A stretch of DNA of 64,000 nucleotides from Acanthosoma haemorrhoidale (lineage: Eukaryota > Arthropoda > Insecta > Hemiptera > Acanthosomatidae): positions 77,639,341 to 77,703,340 of the forward strand of contig OV884015.1 in NCBI GenBank assembly GCA_930367205.1, read 5' to 3'. Below are positions 42,101 through 47,036 of this stretch, one piece after another. Within the stretch, counting starts at the first letter, position 1; every line of letters starts with the position of its first letter. The notes below the pieces were generated by a model. That model worked only from the letters and a program-made list of their open reading frames with translations, was not told where the DNA came from and ran no database searches. The position numbers and the translations under genes are program-made.

Positions 42101-43932
42101 GATTATTATAACAAGTGGCTGTATTTATTTGGATAATTAGACAGAGAATTGTGTACTTTGAAAGATTCAGTTTTGGAGAAATGATAAGCTGCTGATGGAT
42201 TCTAGGAAATTTTGGATAACTAGACTGACAATTGTTTACTTTTCTAAAGATACAGAATCACTCTTCATAGGTATTCTTTATTTTGATAATTAGTTTTATG
42301 GAAACAGTTTAAAAATCTGGAGGCTTTCTACTCATCCAAGCTATATTTACTGGAAAGTTAATAATCACAACAGCCTTCTTTTTTTTCCTGGCCCAATTGT
42401 GTGATTCGCTGGTACTACAATCGTTCCTCAACAATGATGTTGTCATCCCAGATATTCCTTCCTTTCAAGTAATATTTCACACGGTCTCCTTCTAATTCTT
42501 TTACTTTCTCAATAGACTACTATTTTATTTCTGTTAACTTTTTTAATATTATTTTATGGCATTGGAGAATAAGAAGTTAAAAACTCAAGAAGGTAGCGGA
42601 AAGGTAGTAACTAGGAGACGGGCGCAAAGAAGCTCTATCAATTTTGACCGGGACACGAGACAGGAAGGTTGGGAGAGACGCAAGCCCAGGGACGTGTACT
42701 GCCTCGTGGCACACAGAAGACAACGAGGCATATAGCAACCATGCTCAGCAACCAAGAACAAAGAAGAACCACACGTAGAACACAACTAGGTAAAACTGGC
42801 CAGTCGCGATTAATGTTGAGGTAAATTTTAACTTTAGTTTTTAACATTGTAATCTTATCACGTACATGCTTATATGTATAATATTAAATTCATGAATCCA
42901 TTTATAATTAAACCATTTTCCTTTTGCCAGAATTCTTTTTTATATTAACAGAACCTATAATAAACCTCAGATTAATTTAAATAAAAACAATTAAAAGATA
43001 AAAAACGTAAAAATACCTTGATACACTGTTCTGCTAAGTCCTTGCTTGTGCGCGATGCCATCTCAGTAACGACGAGACGGTTGCAGATGGCTTTTACGGC
43101 ACCTTCCATGGCAACGATCCTCCGGGTACATTCTGCACTGACATCAAGATAGTAAGTGATAGCTCGAGCGGTGACTTCGAGGATGGAATCAGGAGCACCT
43201 TCATCTAGGAAAATACGACACAGCGCCGGGAGGAAAGACCTTGGAGGGCAGCTAGAGAAAAGAAAAAATCTGTATTAAATTAAATGTAAAAGAAATAAAA
43301 AACTTTGTATAAGTGAAGTTCTCATAAAAGAAGTCTTGTATTGAGAGAATTGAGAGGACATTTAAATTTAATGAGATTATACATCTATCATGAGATTTTT
43401 TTTGGTGGATGAGGTTTAATACAGGAAGGTCTCAAGAAAGTATAAGAAAACAGCCATTCTGATCCTACAGTGACACTAAACACGTTGGTCTCTCAGGATC
43501 CCGATAATAAATCGAAGGGAATATTTTATGAACGGTTTTAGTTTTCCCTCAAGATTCTGAGAAACCAGCATAAACAACACAGGAGTAGTCAATCAAAATT
43601 GGGAAGGAAAAGAGAGGTAACAAGAAAGGCTCAACAGCCTAAGTTTGTCACCCCCAGGAGCTAAACATTACCCATACCTAGCTCGTTAGTAATAGAAGGG
43701 TTGTATGTAGTAATTGTTAACAGGTAGTAAATTAATTAACTTAAGAAAGTTATAAAAAAACAAATATATAATAGCAATTGCTTAAAACTTACTTCTCAAA
43801 ACACCTATCAACATTATCTGACATGAGCAAGAGCATGCATAGCTGTTCTAGAGCGATTTGCTGCATATCCCTTTCATCGCCTTGGCCCATGTTGAGCCAC
43901 TCAAGGAGTGTCTCGGGGTCCACCTCCGCCAT
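1..43932 (-). CDS. HECTD1: HECTD1-type E3 ubiquitin ligase, 5' part of gene (37 exons; HECT domain lies outside window)
   Basis: The spliced product is about 1866 residues in this window. It follows animal HECTD1 from its first residues ([13 protein letters not shown]) to the segment [16 protein letters not shown] before the HECT domain; human HECTD1 is about 2610 residues. Domains in order: armadillo/HEAT-like repeats (about 1-300), ankyrin repeats (about 340-480), more helical repeats (to about 680), a conserved central block (about 700-1090), SUN/F5-8C-like domain (about 1130-1290), MIB/HERC2 domain (about 1310-1390), Ser/Asn-rich disorder (1397-1771) and an acidic stretch (about 1785-1815). 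Known members transfer ubiquitin through a C-terminal HECT cysteine, which is off the left edge, so catalytic competence cannot be judged. All exon joins keep frame and use GT..AG. Residue numbers include the cassette exons. Orthology is very secure; exact use of exons 12, 15, 16 and 30 is inferred. Confidence 0.97.
150..4226 (-). other. HECTD1: HECTD1 intron 36; two weak candidate exons
   Basis: AT-rich intron. It contains two open, phase-0 segments with splice signals at 2233-2349 and 1447-1512. Neither resembles known HECTD1 protein, and exon 36 joins exon 37 directly in a plausible way. Otherwise homopolymer runs and no recognisable element. Confidence 0.6.
2233..2349 (-). CDS. Weak candidate alternative exon in HECTD1 intron 36
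   Basis: 117 open bases in phase 0-0, preceded by a good pyrimidine tract ending CCTATCAG and followed by GAA|GTAATT. It encodes [20 protein letters not shown] then [21 protein letters not shown] is higher than the flanks. No match to HECTD1 or another family I can name; it may equally be mobile-element debris. Confidence 0.22.
4227..4364 (-). CDS. HECTD1: HECTD1 exon 36 (acidic stretch)
   Basis: 46 codons: [20 protein letters not shown] followed by [20 protein letters not shown] and YTGEVM. The [15 protein letters not shown] motif is a HECTD1 signature and the acidic tract is also conserved. Acceptor ATCACAG, donor ATG|GTGAGT; phase 0-0. Confidence 0.96.
4365..5489 (-). other. HECTD1: HECTD1 intron 35, nothing recognised
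   Basis: AT-rich; I see no exon-like or element-like structure. Confidence 0.5.
5490..5632 (-). CDS. HECTD1: HECTD1 exon 35
   Basis: Encodes [20 protein letters not shown] then [28 protein letters not shown] and the LTSTSSDSE block match vertebrate HECTD1. Acceptor TATAG followed by GGGG, donor GAG|GTAAAT; ends phase 0. Confidence 0.95.
5633..8112 (-). other. HECTD1: HECTD1 intron 34 with a foldback element
   Basis: Holds the inverted-repeat element at 6135-6275, a run of about 20 A at 6988-7005, and an open but unrecognised plus-strand stretch at 7102-7368 that I regard as noncoding. Confidence 0.5.
6135..6275. repeat. Foldback/MITE-like inverted repeat
   Basis: Two arms of about 36 bases (about 6136-6173 and 6238-6275) are near-perfect reverse complements, sharing AAATTTTGTCTT and CCACAAGTTTTT. 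The 60-base centre has its own hairpin, CACTGC TTGATAATG GCAGTG, followed by TTTCCGAAAGC. Arms plus short unique centre suggest a nonautonomous element; the family is not certain. Confidence 0.7.
8113..8298 (-). CDS. HECTD1: HECTD1 exon 34
   Basis: Residues about 1662-1723: [20 protein letters not shown], an Asn/Ser run, then [31 protein letters not shown] corresponds to the vertebrate LESFVRRVANIAR helix. Acceptor TGGTAG, donor CCAG|GTATTG; phase 1-1. Confidence 0.94.
8299..9544 (-). other. HECTD1: HECTD1 intron 33, nothing recognised
   Basis: AT-rich with short homopolymers; no supported element. Confidence 0.5.
9545..9661 (-). CDS. HECTD1: HECTD1 exon 33
   Basis: Encodes [19 protein letters not shown] then [19 protein letters not shown]. 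The MSxSxSVPNL motif with a following LE matches vertebrate HECTD1, which anchors the position in the disordered region. Acceptor ATTATAG, donor CAAG|GTAAAC; phase 1-1. Confidence 0.93.
9914..10033 (-). CDS. HECTD1: HECTD1 exon 32
   Basis: Encodes [20 protein letters not shown] then [20 protein letters not shown]. Acceptor ATTTTAG, donor GAAA|GTAAGT; 120 bases in phase 1-1, so it could be skipped without a frameshift. Confidence 0.87.
10465..10585 (-). CDS. HECTD1: HECTD1 exon 31
   Basis: 40 codons: [40 protein letters not shown]. Acceptor TTTTTCAG, donor CCAG|GTATGT. Phase fits exons 30 and 32. The composition suggests disorder with a short hydrophobic motif. Confidence 0.87.
10586..12242 (-). 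other. HECTD1: HECTD1 intron 30 with a hAT-like remnant
   Basis: Contains an (AAT)n tract near 10636-10651 and the hAT-like remnant at 11186-11946; the rest is unremarkable. Confidence 0.5.
11186..11946. mobile_element. Degraded hAT-type nonautonomous element
   Basis: Left end CAGGGGTTTAATATT followed by AGAGCCAAATAATTAATATT and a TCTGCAGGCCAAG block, the form seen at the ends of many hAT MITEs. The right end carries GTGGGCTATTG and ACCCCTA. The putative 8-bp target copies (ATTTAGAC and ATCTAAAT) agree at 5 of 8 positions, so the element is old. No transposase frame was recognised. Confidence 0.45.
12243..12394 (-). CDS. HECTD1: HECTD1 exon 30 (two possible in-frame donors)
   Basis: Begins after ATTTTAG and encodes [20 protein letters not shown] and more. 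Two donors keep phase 0: GGAAAG|GTTAAC (exon end 12321) and AACAAA|GTATGC (exon end 12243). The 78 bases between them are open ([20 protein letters not shown] and flanks), so I give the longer form. No strong protein match is available in this disordered region. Confidence 0.75.
12644..12770 (-). CDS. HECTD1: HECTD1 exon 29
   Basis: 42 codons: [42 protein letters not shown]. An Ala-rich, possibly helical segment. Assigned by splice sites (TTACAG; CAAG|GTATGC), phase and position; the sequence itself is weakly conserved. Confidence 0.88.
12853..13010 (-). CDS. HECTD1: HECTD1 exon 28 (disordered region)
   Basis: Residues about 1397-1449: [53 protein letters not shown] Ser/Ala-rich low-complexity region corresponding to the Ser-rich stretch after MIB/HERC2 in vertebrates. 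Acceptor TTATAG, donor AAG|GTTAGT; ends phase 0. Confidence 0.92.
13467..13589 (-). CDS. HECTD1: HECTD1 exon 27 (end of MIB/HERC2 domain)
   Basis: Encodes [20 protein letters not shown] then [20 protein letters not shown]. The WIDVxWDxGxxNxYRMGxxGKYDL signature defines the MIB/HERC2 domain. Acceptor TTACAG, donor TCAG|GTGTGT. Confidence 0.97.
13590..15155 (-). other. HECTD1: HECTD1 intron 26, nothing recognised
   Basis: Short open frames on both strands near 13.6-13.9 kb look like chance. No repeat ends or exon signals stood out. Confidence 0.5.
15156..15350 (-). CDS. HECTD1: HECTD1 exon 26 (start of MIB/HERC2 domain)
   Basis: Encodes [40 protein letters not shown], then [20 protein letters not shown] and ELHNG, the first half of the MIB/HERC2 fold. 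CFSETG is an insertion relative to the vertebrate LGKAAKEAEA join. The donor AACG|GTCTGC is weak but is the only one that keeps phase. Confidence 0.95.
15351..16322 (-). other. HECTD1: HECTD1 intron 25, nothing recognised
   Basis: Includes a plus-strand open stretch at 15809-16066 rich in Lys, Ile and Phe, as expected by chance in AT-rich sequence. Confidence 0.5.
16323..16551 (-). CDS. HECTD1: HECTD1 exon 25 (SUN/F5-8C-like domain, second part)
   Basis: Residues about 1215-1290: [39 protein letters not shown], then [20 protein letters not shown] and [14 protein letters not shown]. Closes the beta-sandwich domain. Acceptor TTTTAG, donor CTAG|GTAAGC. Confidence 0.98.
16552..17415 (-). other. 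HECTD1: HECTD1 intron 24, nothing recognised
   Basis: AT-rich intron; a short AGAAGAA-type repeat near 16861-16890 is the only feature. Confidence 0.5.
17416..17665 (-). CDS. HECTD1: HECTD1 exon 24 (SUN/F5-8C-like domain)
   Basis: 83 codons in one block: [74 protein letters not shown]. This is the galactose-binding-like SUN domain of HECTD1 and almost identical to the vertebrate protein. Donor CAG|GTAGAG; the acceptor ends AATTTAG. Confidence 0.98.
17741..17869 (-). CDS. HECTD1: HECTD1 exon 23
   Basis: Encodes [19 protein letters not shown] then [20 protein letters not shown] (residues about 1088-1130), the entry to the SUN/F5-8C-like domain. Acceptor TTGTAG, donor CAAA|GTGAGC. Confidence 0.97.
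17870..19274 (-). other. HECTD1: HECTD1 intron 22 with diverged repeats
   Basis: Contains a diverged repeat (about 18463-18780) with a second copy near 23.9-24.3 kb. Next to it is a possible 5' fragment of a mariner-like element (about 18781-19190) starting GGGTGATTCAAAACTG. Confidence 0.5.
18781..19192 (+). mobile_element. Possible 5' fragment of a mariner-like element
   Basis: GGGTGATTCAAAACTG looks like a terminal sequence. Downstream, one frame reads [20 protein letters not shown] after [14 protein letters not shown], resembling the N-terminal helix-turn-helix region of some mariner transposases. Frames are broken and no right end was found. Confidence 0.3.
19275..19423 (-). CDS. HECTD1: HECTD1 exon 22
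   Basis: Residues about 1039-1087: [49 protein letters not shown] plus a split Trp codon. Highly conserved. Acceptor TTATAG, donor ATG|GTAAAT. Confidence 0.97.
19909..20040 (-). CDS. HECTD1: HECTD1 exon 21
   Basis: 44 codons, [20 protein letters not shown] then [20 protein letters not shown]. The [10 protein letters not shown] block matches HECTD1; the first ten residues are divergent. Acceptor TTACAG, donor CAG|GTATTT; phase 0-0. Confidence 0.95.
20041..21340 (-). other. HECTD1: HECTD1 intron 20 with tRNA-like sequence
   Basis: Holds the tRNA-like segment at about 20185-20300 and an unassigned stretch with richer composition at 20620-20990. Confidence 0.5.
20185..20300 (-). repeat. tRNA-like sequence (tRNA pseudogene or SINE head)
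   Basis: On the minus strand, GGCTCAGTAGGTAGAGC (A-box-like, 20270-20286) is followed 62 bases later by AGGTTTGAGTCCT (B-box-like, 20196-20208). The spacing is longer than in a normal tRNA, so this is either a SINE head or a tRNA relic with an insertion in the anticodon arm. Confidence 0.5.
21341..21511 (-). CDS. HECTD1: HECTD1 exon 20
   Basis: 57 codons: [57 protein letters not shown]. The block [16 protein letters not shown] is conserved in the family. Acceptor TTTCAG, donor AAG|GTAAAT; phase 0-0. Confidence 0.94.
21597..21719 (-). CDS. HECTD1: HECTD1 exon 19
   Basis: 41 codons, [20 protein letters not shown] then [20 protein letters not shown]. Matches the helical segment after the basic stretch in HECTD1. 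Acceptor AAAAG, donor CAG|GTACAT; phase 0-0. Confidence 0.94.
21720..22332 (-). other. HECTD1: HECTD1 intron 18, nothing recognised
   Basis: AT-rich; no element or exon signal noted. Confidence 0.5.
22333..22500 (-). CDS. HECTD1: HECTD1 exon 18
   Basis: 56 codons: [40 protein letters not shown], then a basic tail [16 protein letters not shown]. Acceptor TTTTAG, donor AAG|GTTTGT. The join with exon 17 gives one extra Gln in GQQQATIL relative to the human sequence. Confidence 0.96.
22710..22790 (+). repeat. tRNA-derived SINE-like head
   Basis: GTAGTAGAGTGGTTGGCAT resembles an RNA polymerase III A box, followed by GACTTTTAACTACTGAGAC at the position of an anticodon arm with TTT. The B box is degenerate. 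It lies in the intron between exons 18 and 17. Confidence 0.35.
22989..23164 (-). CDS. HECTD1: HECTD1 exon 17
   Basis: Encodes [38 protein letters not shown] and [11 protein letters not shown] (residues about 782-840). Acceptor TTATAG, donor CAG|GTACTG. Near-colinear with vertebrate HECTD1. Confidence 0.96.
23165..24563 (-). other. HECTD1: HECTD1 intron 16
   Basis: Contains a short hairpin (GTAGGAGAG near 23610 against CTCTCCTAC near 23660) and a diverged repeat at about 23935-24345 related to that at 18463-18780. Confidence 0.45.
24564..24599 (-). CDS. HECTD1: HECTD1 microexon 16 (36 bases)
   Basis: A 36-base exon in phase 1-1, encoding [12 protein letters not shown]. Acceptor CAATAG, donor GAAG|GTAAGT. 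It sits where vertebrate HECTD1 has a short Ser-rich stretch just before EFLEKLQRA, which supports it. Length is a multiple of three. Confidence 0.65.
24951..24992 (-). CDS. HECTD1: HECTD1 candidate microexon 15 (42 bases)
   Basis: A 42-base exon in phase 1-1, encoding [14 protein letters not shown] plus a split glycine codon. Acceptor GTTTTCAG, donor CAAAG|GTATGC. Its length is a multiple of three, so including or skipping it keeps the frame of exon 14 to exon 16 or 17. Supported by splice sites and phase only; no protein match is known to me. Confidence 0.55.
24993..29285 (-). other. HECTD1: HECTD1 intron 14 with a Tc1 element
   Basis: The 4.3-kb intron contains the Tc1 element at 25464-26793. 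The rest (26.8-29.3 kb) holds only AT-rich sequence with no recognised exon. Confidence 0.5.
25464..26793 (+). mobile_element. Tc1-type transposon, complete ends, broken transposase
   Basis: Ends are CACTGATGGACAAAACT at the left and its reverse complement (ATTTTGTCCATCAGTG) at the right, flanked by TA on both sides (25462-25463 and 26794-26795). Inside are pieces of Tc1 transposase: a helix-turn-helix region ([20 protein letters not shown], near 25690-25750), [20 protein letters not shown] (first catalytic Asp near 26113), [11 protein letters not shown] (second Asp near 26310) and [14 protein letters not shown] at 26410-26412 replaces the usual Trp after EHI, and other stops and shifts occur. 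Length 1330 bases, normal for Tc1. It is dead. Confidence 0.9.
29286..29517 (-). CDS. HECTD1: HECTD1 exon 14
   Basis: Residues about 679-755: the linker [18 protein letters not shown], then [40 protein letters not shown] and [14 protein letters not shown]. This is one of the most conserved HECTD1 blocks. Acceptor TTTTAG, donor ACAG|GTTAGC; ends in phase 1. Confidence 0.97.
29518..30702 (-). other. HECTD1: HECTD1 intron 13, nothing recognised
   Basis: Very AT-rich; no element ends or exon signals seen. Confidence 0.5.
30703..30873 (-). CDS. HECTD1: HECTD1 exon 13
   Basis: Encodes [20 protein letters not shown] then [20 protein letters not shown] and a short linker ending KIQDS (residues about 622-678). 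Acceptor TTCTAG, donor AGT|GTAAGT. 171 bases, phase 0-0. Confidence 0.96.
30874..33604 (-). other. HECTD1: HECTD1 intron 12 with a diverged short repeat
   Basis: Two copies of a motif beginning GGTTTTCT and containing AAAGTAGCTACT occur at about 31437-31525 and 31951-32040 in the same orientation. Otherwise nothing recognised. Confidence 0.45.
33605..33739 (-). CDS. HECTD1: Candidate HECTD1 cassette exon 12 (45 codons, phase 0-0)
   Basis: 135 bases, open in the frame shared by exons 11 and 13, with acceptor GATTTTCCAG and donor ACG|GTAAAC. It encodes [20 protein letters not shown], then [19 protein letters not shown] and FIIRRT. GC content is visibly higher than the surrounding intron. I know of no counterpart in human HECTD1, where the flanking residues join directly, so this is an arthropod-specific or alternative exon, or a false one. 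It would insert 45 residues into the second helical repeat block. Confidence 0.6.
34102..34243 (-). CDS. HECTD1: HECTD1 exon 11
   Basis: Residues about 529-576 ([19 protein letters not shown] to [11 protein letters not shown]), matching the helical repeats after the ankyrin domain. Acceptor TTTTAG, donor GAA|GTGAGT, ends in phase 0. Confidence 0.95.
34486..34624 (-). CDS. HECTD1: HECTD1 exon 10
   Basis: Encodes [20 protein letters not shown] followed by [14 protein letters not shown] and TMLPSVR. Residues about 483-528. The linker is shorter than the Lys/Glu-rich one in vertebrates. Donor GTGAG|GTAAGT is near consensus. Confidence 0.95.
34906..35088 (-). CDS. HECTD1: HECTD1 exon 9 (ankyrin repeats)
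   Basis: Residues about 422-482: [40 protein letters not shown], then [18 protein letters not shown]. The ankyrin core TPLDKARE is intact. Compared with the vertebrate form (ARERGHSEV as I recall it) there are three extra residues (VDV) before GH. Acceptor GGATAG, donor CCAG|GTATAT. Confidence 0.96.
35202..35318 (-). CDS. HECTD1: HECTD1 exon 8 (ankyrin repeat)
   Basis: Encodes [20 protein letters not shown] and [16 protein letters not shown] (residues about 383-421), an ankyrin repeat with a T-L-L-hydrophobic-A core. Acceptor ATTTAG, donor AAAG|GTTATT. Confidence 0.96.
35319..37144 (-). other. HECTD1: HECTD1 intron 7, nothing recognised
   Basis: No exon or repeat ends were seen in this 1.8-kb intron. 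Confidence 0.5.
37145..37353 (-). CDS. HECTD1: HECTD1 exon 7
   Basis: Encodes [20 protein letters not shown], then [20 protein letters not shown] and the start of the ankyrin region ([14 protein letters not shown]). Residues about 313-382, acceptor TTACAG, donor GGAG|GTTTGT. Confidence 0.96.
37477..37535 (-). CDS. HECTD1: HECTD1 exon 6 (59 bases)
   Basis: A short exon encoding [20 protein letters not shown], which is conserved. Acceptor TTCCAG, donor AAAG|GTTTGA. Frame joins exons 5 and 7. Confidence 0.94.
37536..39656 (-). other. HECTD1: HECTD1 intron 5 with a LINE fragment
   Basis: Contains the minus-strand LINE ORF1 remnant at about 38200-38960; the flanks are AT-rich and empty. Confidence 0.55.
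38200..38960 (-). mobile_element. LINE (jockey/I-type) ORF1 fragment, broken
   Basis: The minus strand has an open stretch at 38693-38947 with [20 protein letters not shown] and [20 protein letters not shown], typical of the RRM-like part of non-LTR retrotransposon ORF1. Downstream, in broken frames, lie two Cys/His clusters: [13 protein letters not shown] (about 38487-38528) and [12 protein letters not shown] (about 38434-38468), which look like zinc knuckles. No reverse transcriptase part is present here. Confidence 0.6.
39657..39772 (-). CDS. HECTD1: HECTD1 exon 5
   Basis: Residues about 255-293. A Ser/Thr-rich linker is followed by [20 protein letters not shown], which matches the conserved helix. 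Acceptor TTCAG, donor CAT|GTAAGC. 116 bases, ends in phase 0. Confidence 0.94.
39773..41265 (-). other. HECTD1: HECTD1 intron 4 with a rearranged mariner
   Basis: Most of the intron is the mariner at 40352-41176; the remainder is AT-rich. Confidence 0.6.
40352..41176 (+). mobile_element. Rearranged mariner element with an inverted 3' copy at its left end
   Basis: The left end GGGGGACCGGAAAGTAAT matches the reverse complement of the right end (ATTACTTTCCGGTCTCCCC), with TA at 40350-40351; the right TA is altered. The 3' half encodes transposase C-terminal pieces: [57 protein letters not shown] and, in another frame, [14 protein letters not shown], where the usual D-N-A-R-P-H is NNARPH. The N-terminal half is missing. 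In its place, 40420-40560 is an inverted copy of the 3' end (41060-41160). Inactive. Confidence 0.88.
41266..41381 (-). CDS. HECTD1: HECTD1 exon 4
   Basis: Encodes [16 protein letters not shown] then [15 protein letters not shown] (residues about 216-254). Acceptor ATCAAG, donor ACAG|GTATAT. 116 bases. The first half is near-invariant in HECTD1; the second half enters a linker. Confidence 0.95.
41479..41750 (-). CDS. HECTD1: HECTD1 exon 3
   Basis: Residues about 126-215, beginning [18 protein letters not shown] and ending [10 protein letters not shown]. Acceptor TTTCAG, donor AG|GTTTGT. 272 bases. The protein matches the HECTD1 armadillo-like region closely. Confidence 0.95.
41751..43016 (-). 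other. HECTD1: HECTD1 intron 2, nothing recognised
   Basis: A less AT-rich patch at 42590-42790 has open frames on the minus strand but no recognisable protein; it may be an old repeat. Confidence 0.45.
43017..43251 (-). CDS. HECTD1: HECTD1 exon 2
   Basis: Encodes residues about 47-125 ([14 protein letters not shown] through LAEQCIK), strongly conserved armadillo-like helices. Acceptor CTCTAG at the right, donor AAG|GTATTT at the left. 235 bases, phase 2 in and phase 0 out. Confidence 0.95.
43252..43792 (-). other. HECTD1: HECTD1 intron 1 of coding series, nothing recognised
   Basis: No exon or element seen. Confidence 0.5.
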
Positions 43933-43946
43933 CTTCTTCCCACCGC
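43793..43946 (-). CDS. HECTD1: HECTD1 exon 1 of coding series (start codon exon)
   Basis: ATG at 43932..43930 begins [20 protein letters not shown], which matches the conserved HECTD1 N-terminus, and this fixes the start. An in-frame ATG further upstream lies in intron sequence. The exon begins after a pyrimidine-rich acceptor (AG at 43948-43947) with 14 bases of 5' UTR, so at least one noncoding exon lies further right. The donor GAGAA|GTAAGT follows DNVDRCFE. Residues 1-46; start of the armadillo-like region. Confidence 0.95.
43933..43946 (-). other. HECTD1: HECTD1 5' UTR fragment spliced to an upstream exon
   Basis: Fourteen bases (GCGGTGGGAAGAAG) lie between a strong pyrimidine-tract acceptor and the start codon. 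This implies a noncoding first exon further right, which I could not locate. Confidence 0.75.
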
Positions 43947-46306
43947 CTGAAAAAAGAAAAAGAAATGAAGTTATGTACATGATAATTCCAATGAACATTA
44001 ACATTATCTATGAAACTGAATATAACATTTGGTATGACTCAATTTCATAAGAATGTGAATGTGAATAACAGTGTAAAACACATAACTTTATATAGTATGA
44101 ATTTGAAATTAACATTTAAAATAGCTTTTACAGTGCTAAGAATAATTGATAGCACAGTAGTATGACAAGGAGCCCTTTAATGATTCAAATTTCAATGAGT
44201 AAACAATAAAAGTTTCAATACATATTTACAGTACATTAACATAATGCAATAATTTATAAAAATGTAAGATACAATGCAACAAATAATAAATAAATAAAGA
44301 TAAATTATACTTTTCTGTTGGATCACCTACCTACTATAATAGTTTTTAATTGTTTTTTATTATTTTCATAATTTTTAGAATTTTCTTTTAAAATGATGAA
44401 GCCTGAACTGCTTTTAGTTATAATAGATAAGTTAACAATTTACTTCAGGTCCCAAAATTTAATATTAAATTTTTAAATACATCAGTCTTAATTGACAAGA
44501 GCCCCATTAAATAAAGATTAATTATTAATATTATTCAAAAAAGTAAGGCAATTGGCTGTCACGTTGTTATAAAGTTAATTGTCAGACAACATGATAAAAC
44601 TGCACTGCATTTTTATCGTTTAATTTCTGCCTAGGTATCATGACAGTGATGTCTGTCATTATTTTCTTTCACTGTTAGTGTATTGCTGTTTTTTTTTGGT
44701 TGTTTTTCAAACATGAAATTGCAAAGGAATGTGATAACATTTTTGATAAGAACTTCTTATCTTATCTCTAGAGATGGATCATATCTGATATTAAAACAAG
44801 AAACTCATCACTTGATGAGAAAACGCAGCGCCATGTCCTACTGAGTGACAACATAGTAGATCAAAGGAAGAACAGTTTAGAGCAATACCCCTGTGGGAAA
44901 AGCAAGAAACAGGTGGTATTAAAATTTACATGTACTTCAAAGACTTTATTCATTATCAAGATCGATGATATTAGTCTTCTGTTTTTAGACTAGTTAGTTA
45001 CATTACATATAAGCTAATATAAGATTATGTTTATTATGGAAAAGCCTAGTTAATATCTTAATACATAATATTAAAGTTCACATCTAGGATACAGAATTTA
45101 CTATCCACAATAATTTATTTACTTTTACTACGTATTAAATAAATAAAATAAGCATTCACACATTTTAGGGGGCCCCCTCTAAAATATAGCTGACGGTTTA
45201 AACCCCTCTTTATTTATTAAATTTTTATTTACTTATGGTGAGAACAACATTGGTTCATCTACAGAAACTATGTCCGAAAAGTTCCAATTTAAAAGATAAA
45301 CTTGTCTACTTAAGACATAAGGCATAAATGTTTAATAAAGAATTAGATTTAAAAAATGATAACTACATAGGGGTAACTTATAATAGATTGGCGTAGGTTC
45401 TTAGGTTTTTGTGACATTTGAGCGGATATGGTTGACAAAAATTTTGGCCAAAAAGTGGCAAGGAGGAAGGGTTGAGATTATAAATATACTATAAAAAAAA
45501 AATAAATATAGTAGCGGATGAGTATTTTCCATATGCTGTTGTTAATAATTGAAAATTCAGAGGATAGAGGATATTTTTAACCTAATACATATTCATAAGC
45601 ATCAAACGATTATAAATTTAGACTTAATTTAATTAACATTGTGTCATATTTTTAATTGCATGCCTATCCAATCTATCATCTCCCTGTCTTTTAAAGATTA
45701 TTTAGAAAATTAAATCCGGCTAGTGAATCCCGAAAAATGCTCACTGAAAGAAAATTTTTTGATGTAATATAGATCATCTCTGAAGTGTCAGATGTCTAAA
45801 TATGACAAATTTACTTTCGCATTAACAAAACTCAACTACAAACCTCTTTACTTCTATAATAATTTATAAAGGCAGAGGTGACCTCCTCCAAACCAATTAT
45901 CATTATGTTTAATGGTGAGCTCTGTGGTGGCTACTAAAGTGTTAAGTTGAGTGGTTTTAGCTAATGTGACTCCCCCCCCCCCAAAGTTGACAAAACAGTA
46001 ACGGCACTGCTTAAAATACTACTCTATGATTGTATGTAATCATTTCAATAAAGAAATAAATAATTTACAGATGACAGGAGTTGAAGTAAACCATTTTAGG
46101 ATCAGAGTCAATCAATTGAAAGCAATCAACTGTGAGATATAAACGTGAATCACTTCCGTCTTCATTTTTCCGCTATTAAATCAATGATTGCTATACCAAA
46201 TTGAAATGTTTACACCAACTGTCAACGAAATTGTATTTTTTGAACCATATATCATTTAGAACTTAATTTCATTAAATTGAAGAAAGTGACAGAACAAAAT
46301 ATAGAT
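43947..46306. other. Upstream flank of HECTD1, probably 5' UTR intron and promoter
   Basis: The first coding exon starts at a splice acceptor, so the HECTD1 transcript must begin to the right of 43947. I could not identify the first exon. The region has a near-palindrome around GGGGGCCCCC (45166-45187) and a C run at 45971-45982. The divergent ATG at 46307 suggests the start region may lie near 46.1-46.3 kb. Confidence 0.35.
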
Positions 46307-46383
46307 ATGGCGGAGTTTTCACCGCTACCTCCGAGCCAGTTTCTTAAATACATTAAACAAGATGATTATGAAAAAAATACTCA
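46307..46383 (+). CDS. Possible first coding exon of an unrecognised plus-strand gene
   Basis: ATGGCGGAG opens a 25-codon frame, MAEFSPLPPSQFLKYIKQDD then YEKNT, ending at a donor-like CA|GTATGT in phase 2. G at +4 and the less AT-rich coding-like sequence fit a start exon. I do not recognise the protein and found no second exon in the remaining 17 kb, so the gene would have a long intron or this is chance. Confidence 0.4.
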
Positions 46384-47036
46384 GTATGTTTTACTAAAAG
46401 TTTTATTTGTTGTATTATATCGGTCACAGAAAATAAACTTTCAATAAATAAAAAAACTGCAAATAGCTACCTACACCTACTAAAGCTACTTTTACAACAT
46501 GAAAACTTTTTTTACTGAGAGCTGTTCGAACGTCATTAAAGATCTGATTTTTATTAATAATTCCAGAAATTTTTTTTTGTAGAGGGGATTTTATTGAAAT
46601 GGGAGGAAAAACAGATCAAGGGCAGTTAATAAATATGATCCGTCTTTCTAATGTTTATTTTTTTCCACATACTATTTATTACTGTATGAAACAAATGCCA
46701 AGGCACATTAGTATGATGTTGGATGTATCTTTAAAATTTAAGATCGATAGCATAATTTCTAAGACCACTCACCATTGAAAATCAGATGGTCTGATAAGAC
46801 GATTTGAAAATAGGTTTGGCAATTAATTTAAGAAACAAACGATGTAAACGTTGCAAACAACATCTTTATTTATCATTTTATTTGAATAATTTGCCCGTTT
46901 ATTCTGAGAGAGGCCAAGTCCATTTTTAGGTAACTGTTTTAATTTATTTGTTATGTTTTCATTTTAAAACAAACTGGAGCTAATACAAAATATTAGACCT
47001 GGCCGAAGTAATATAGTTACAATTGCTTAAATCTGA
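46384..47036. other. Intergenic or intronic, nothing recognised
   Basis: AT-rich sequence with no element ends. Confidence 0.5.
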
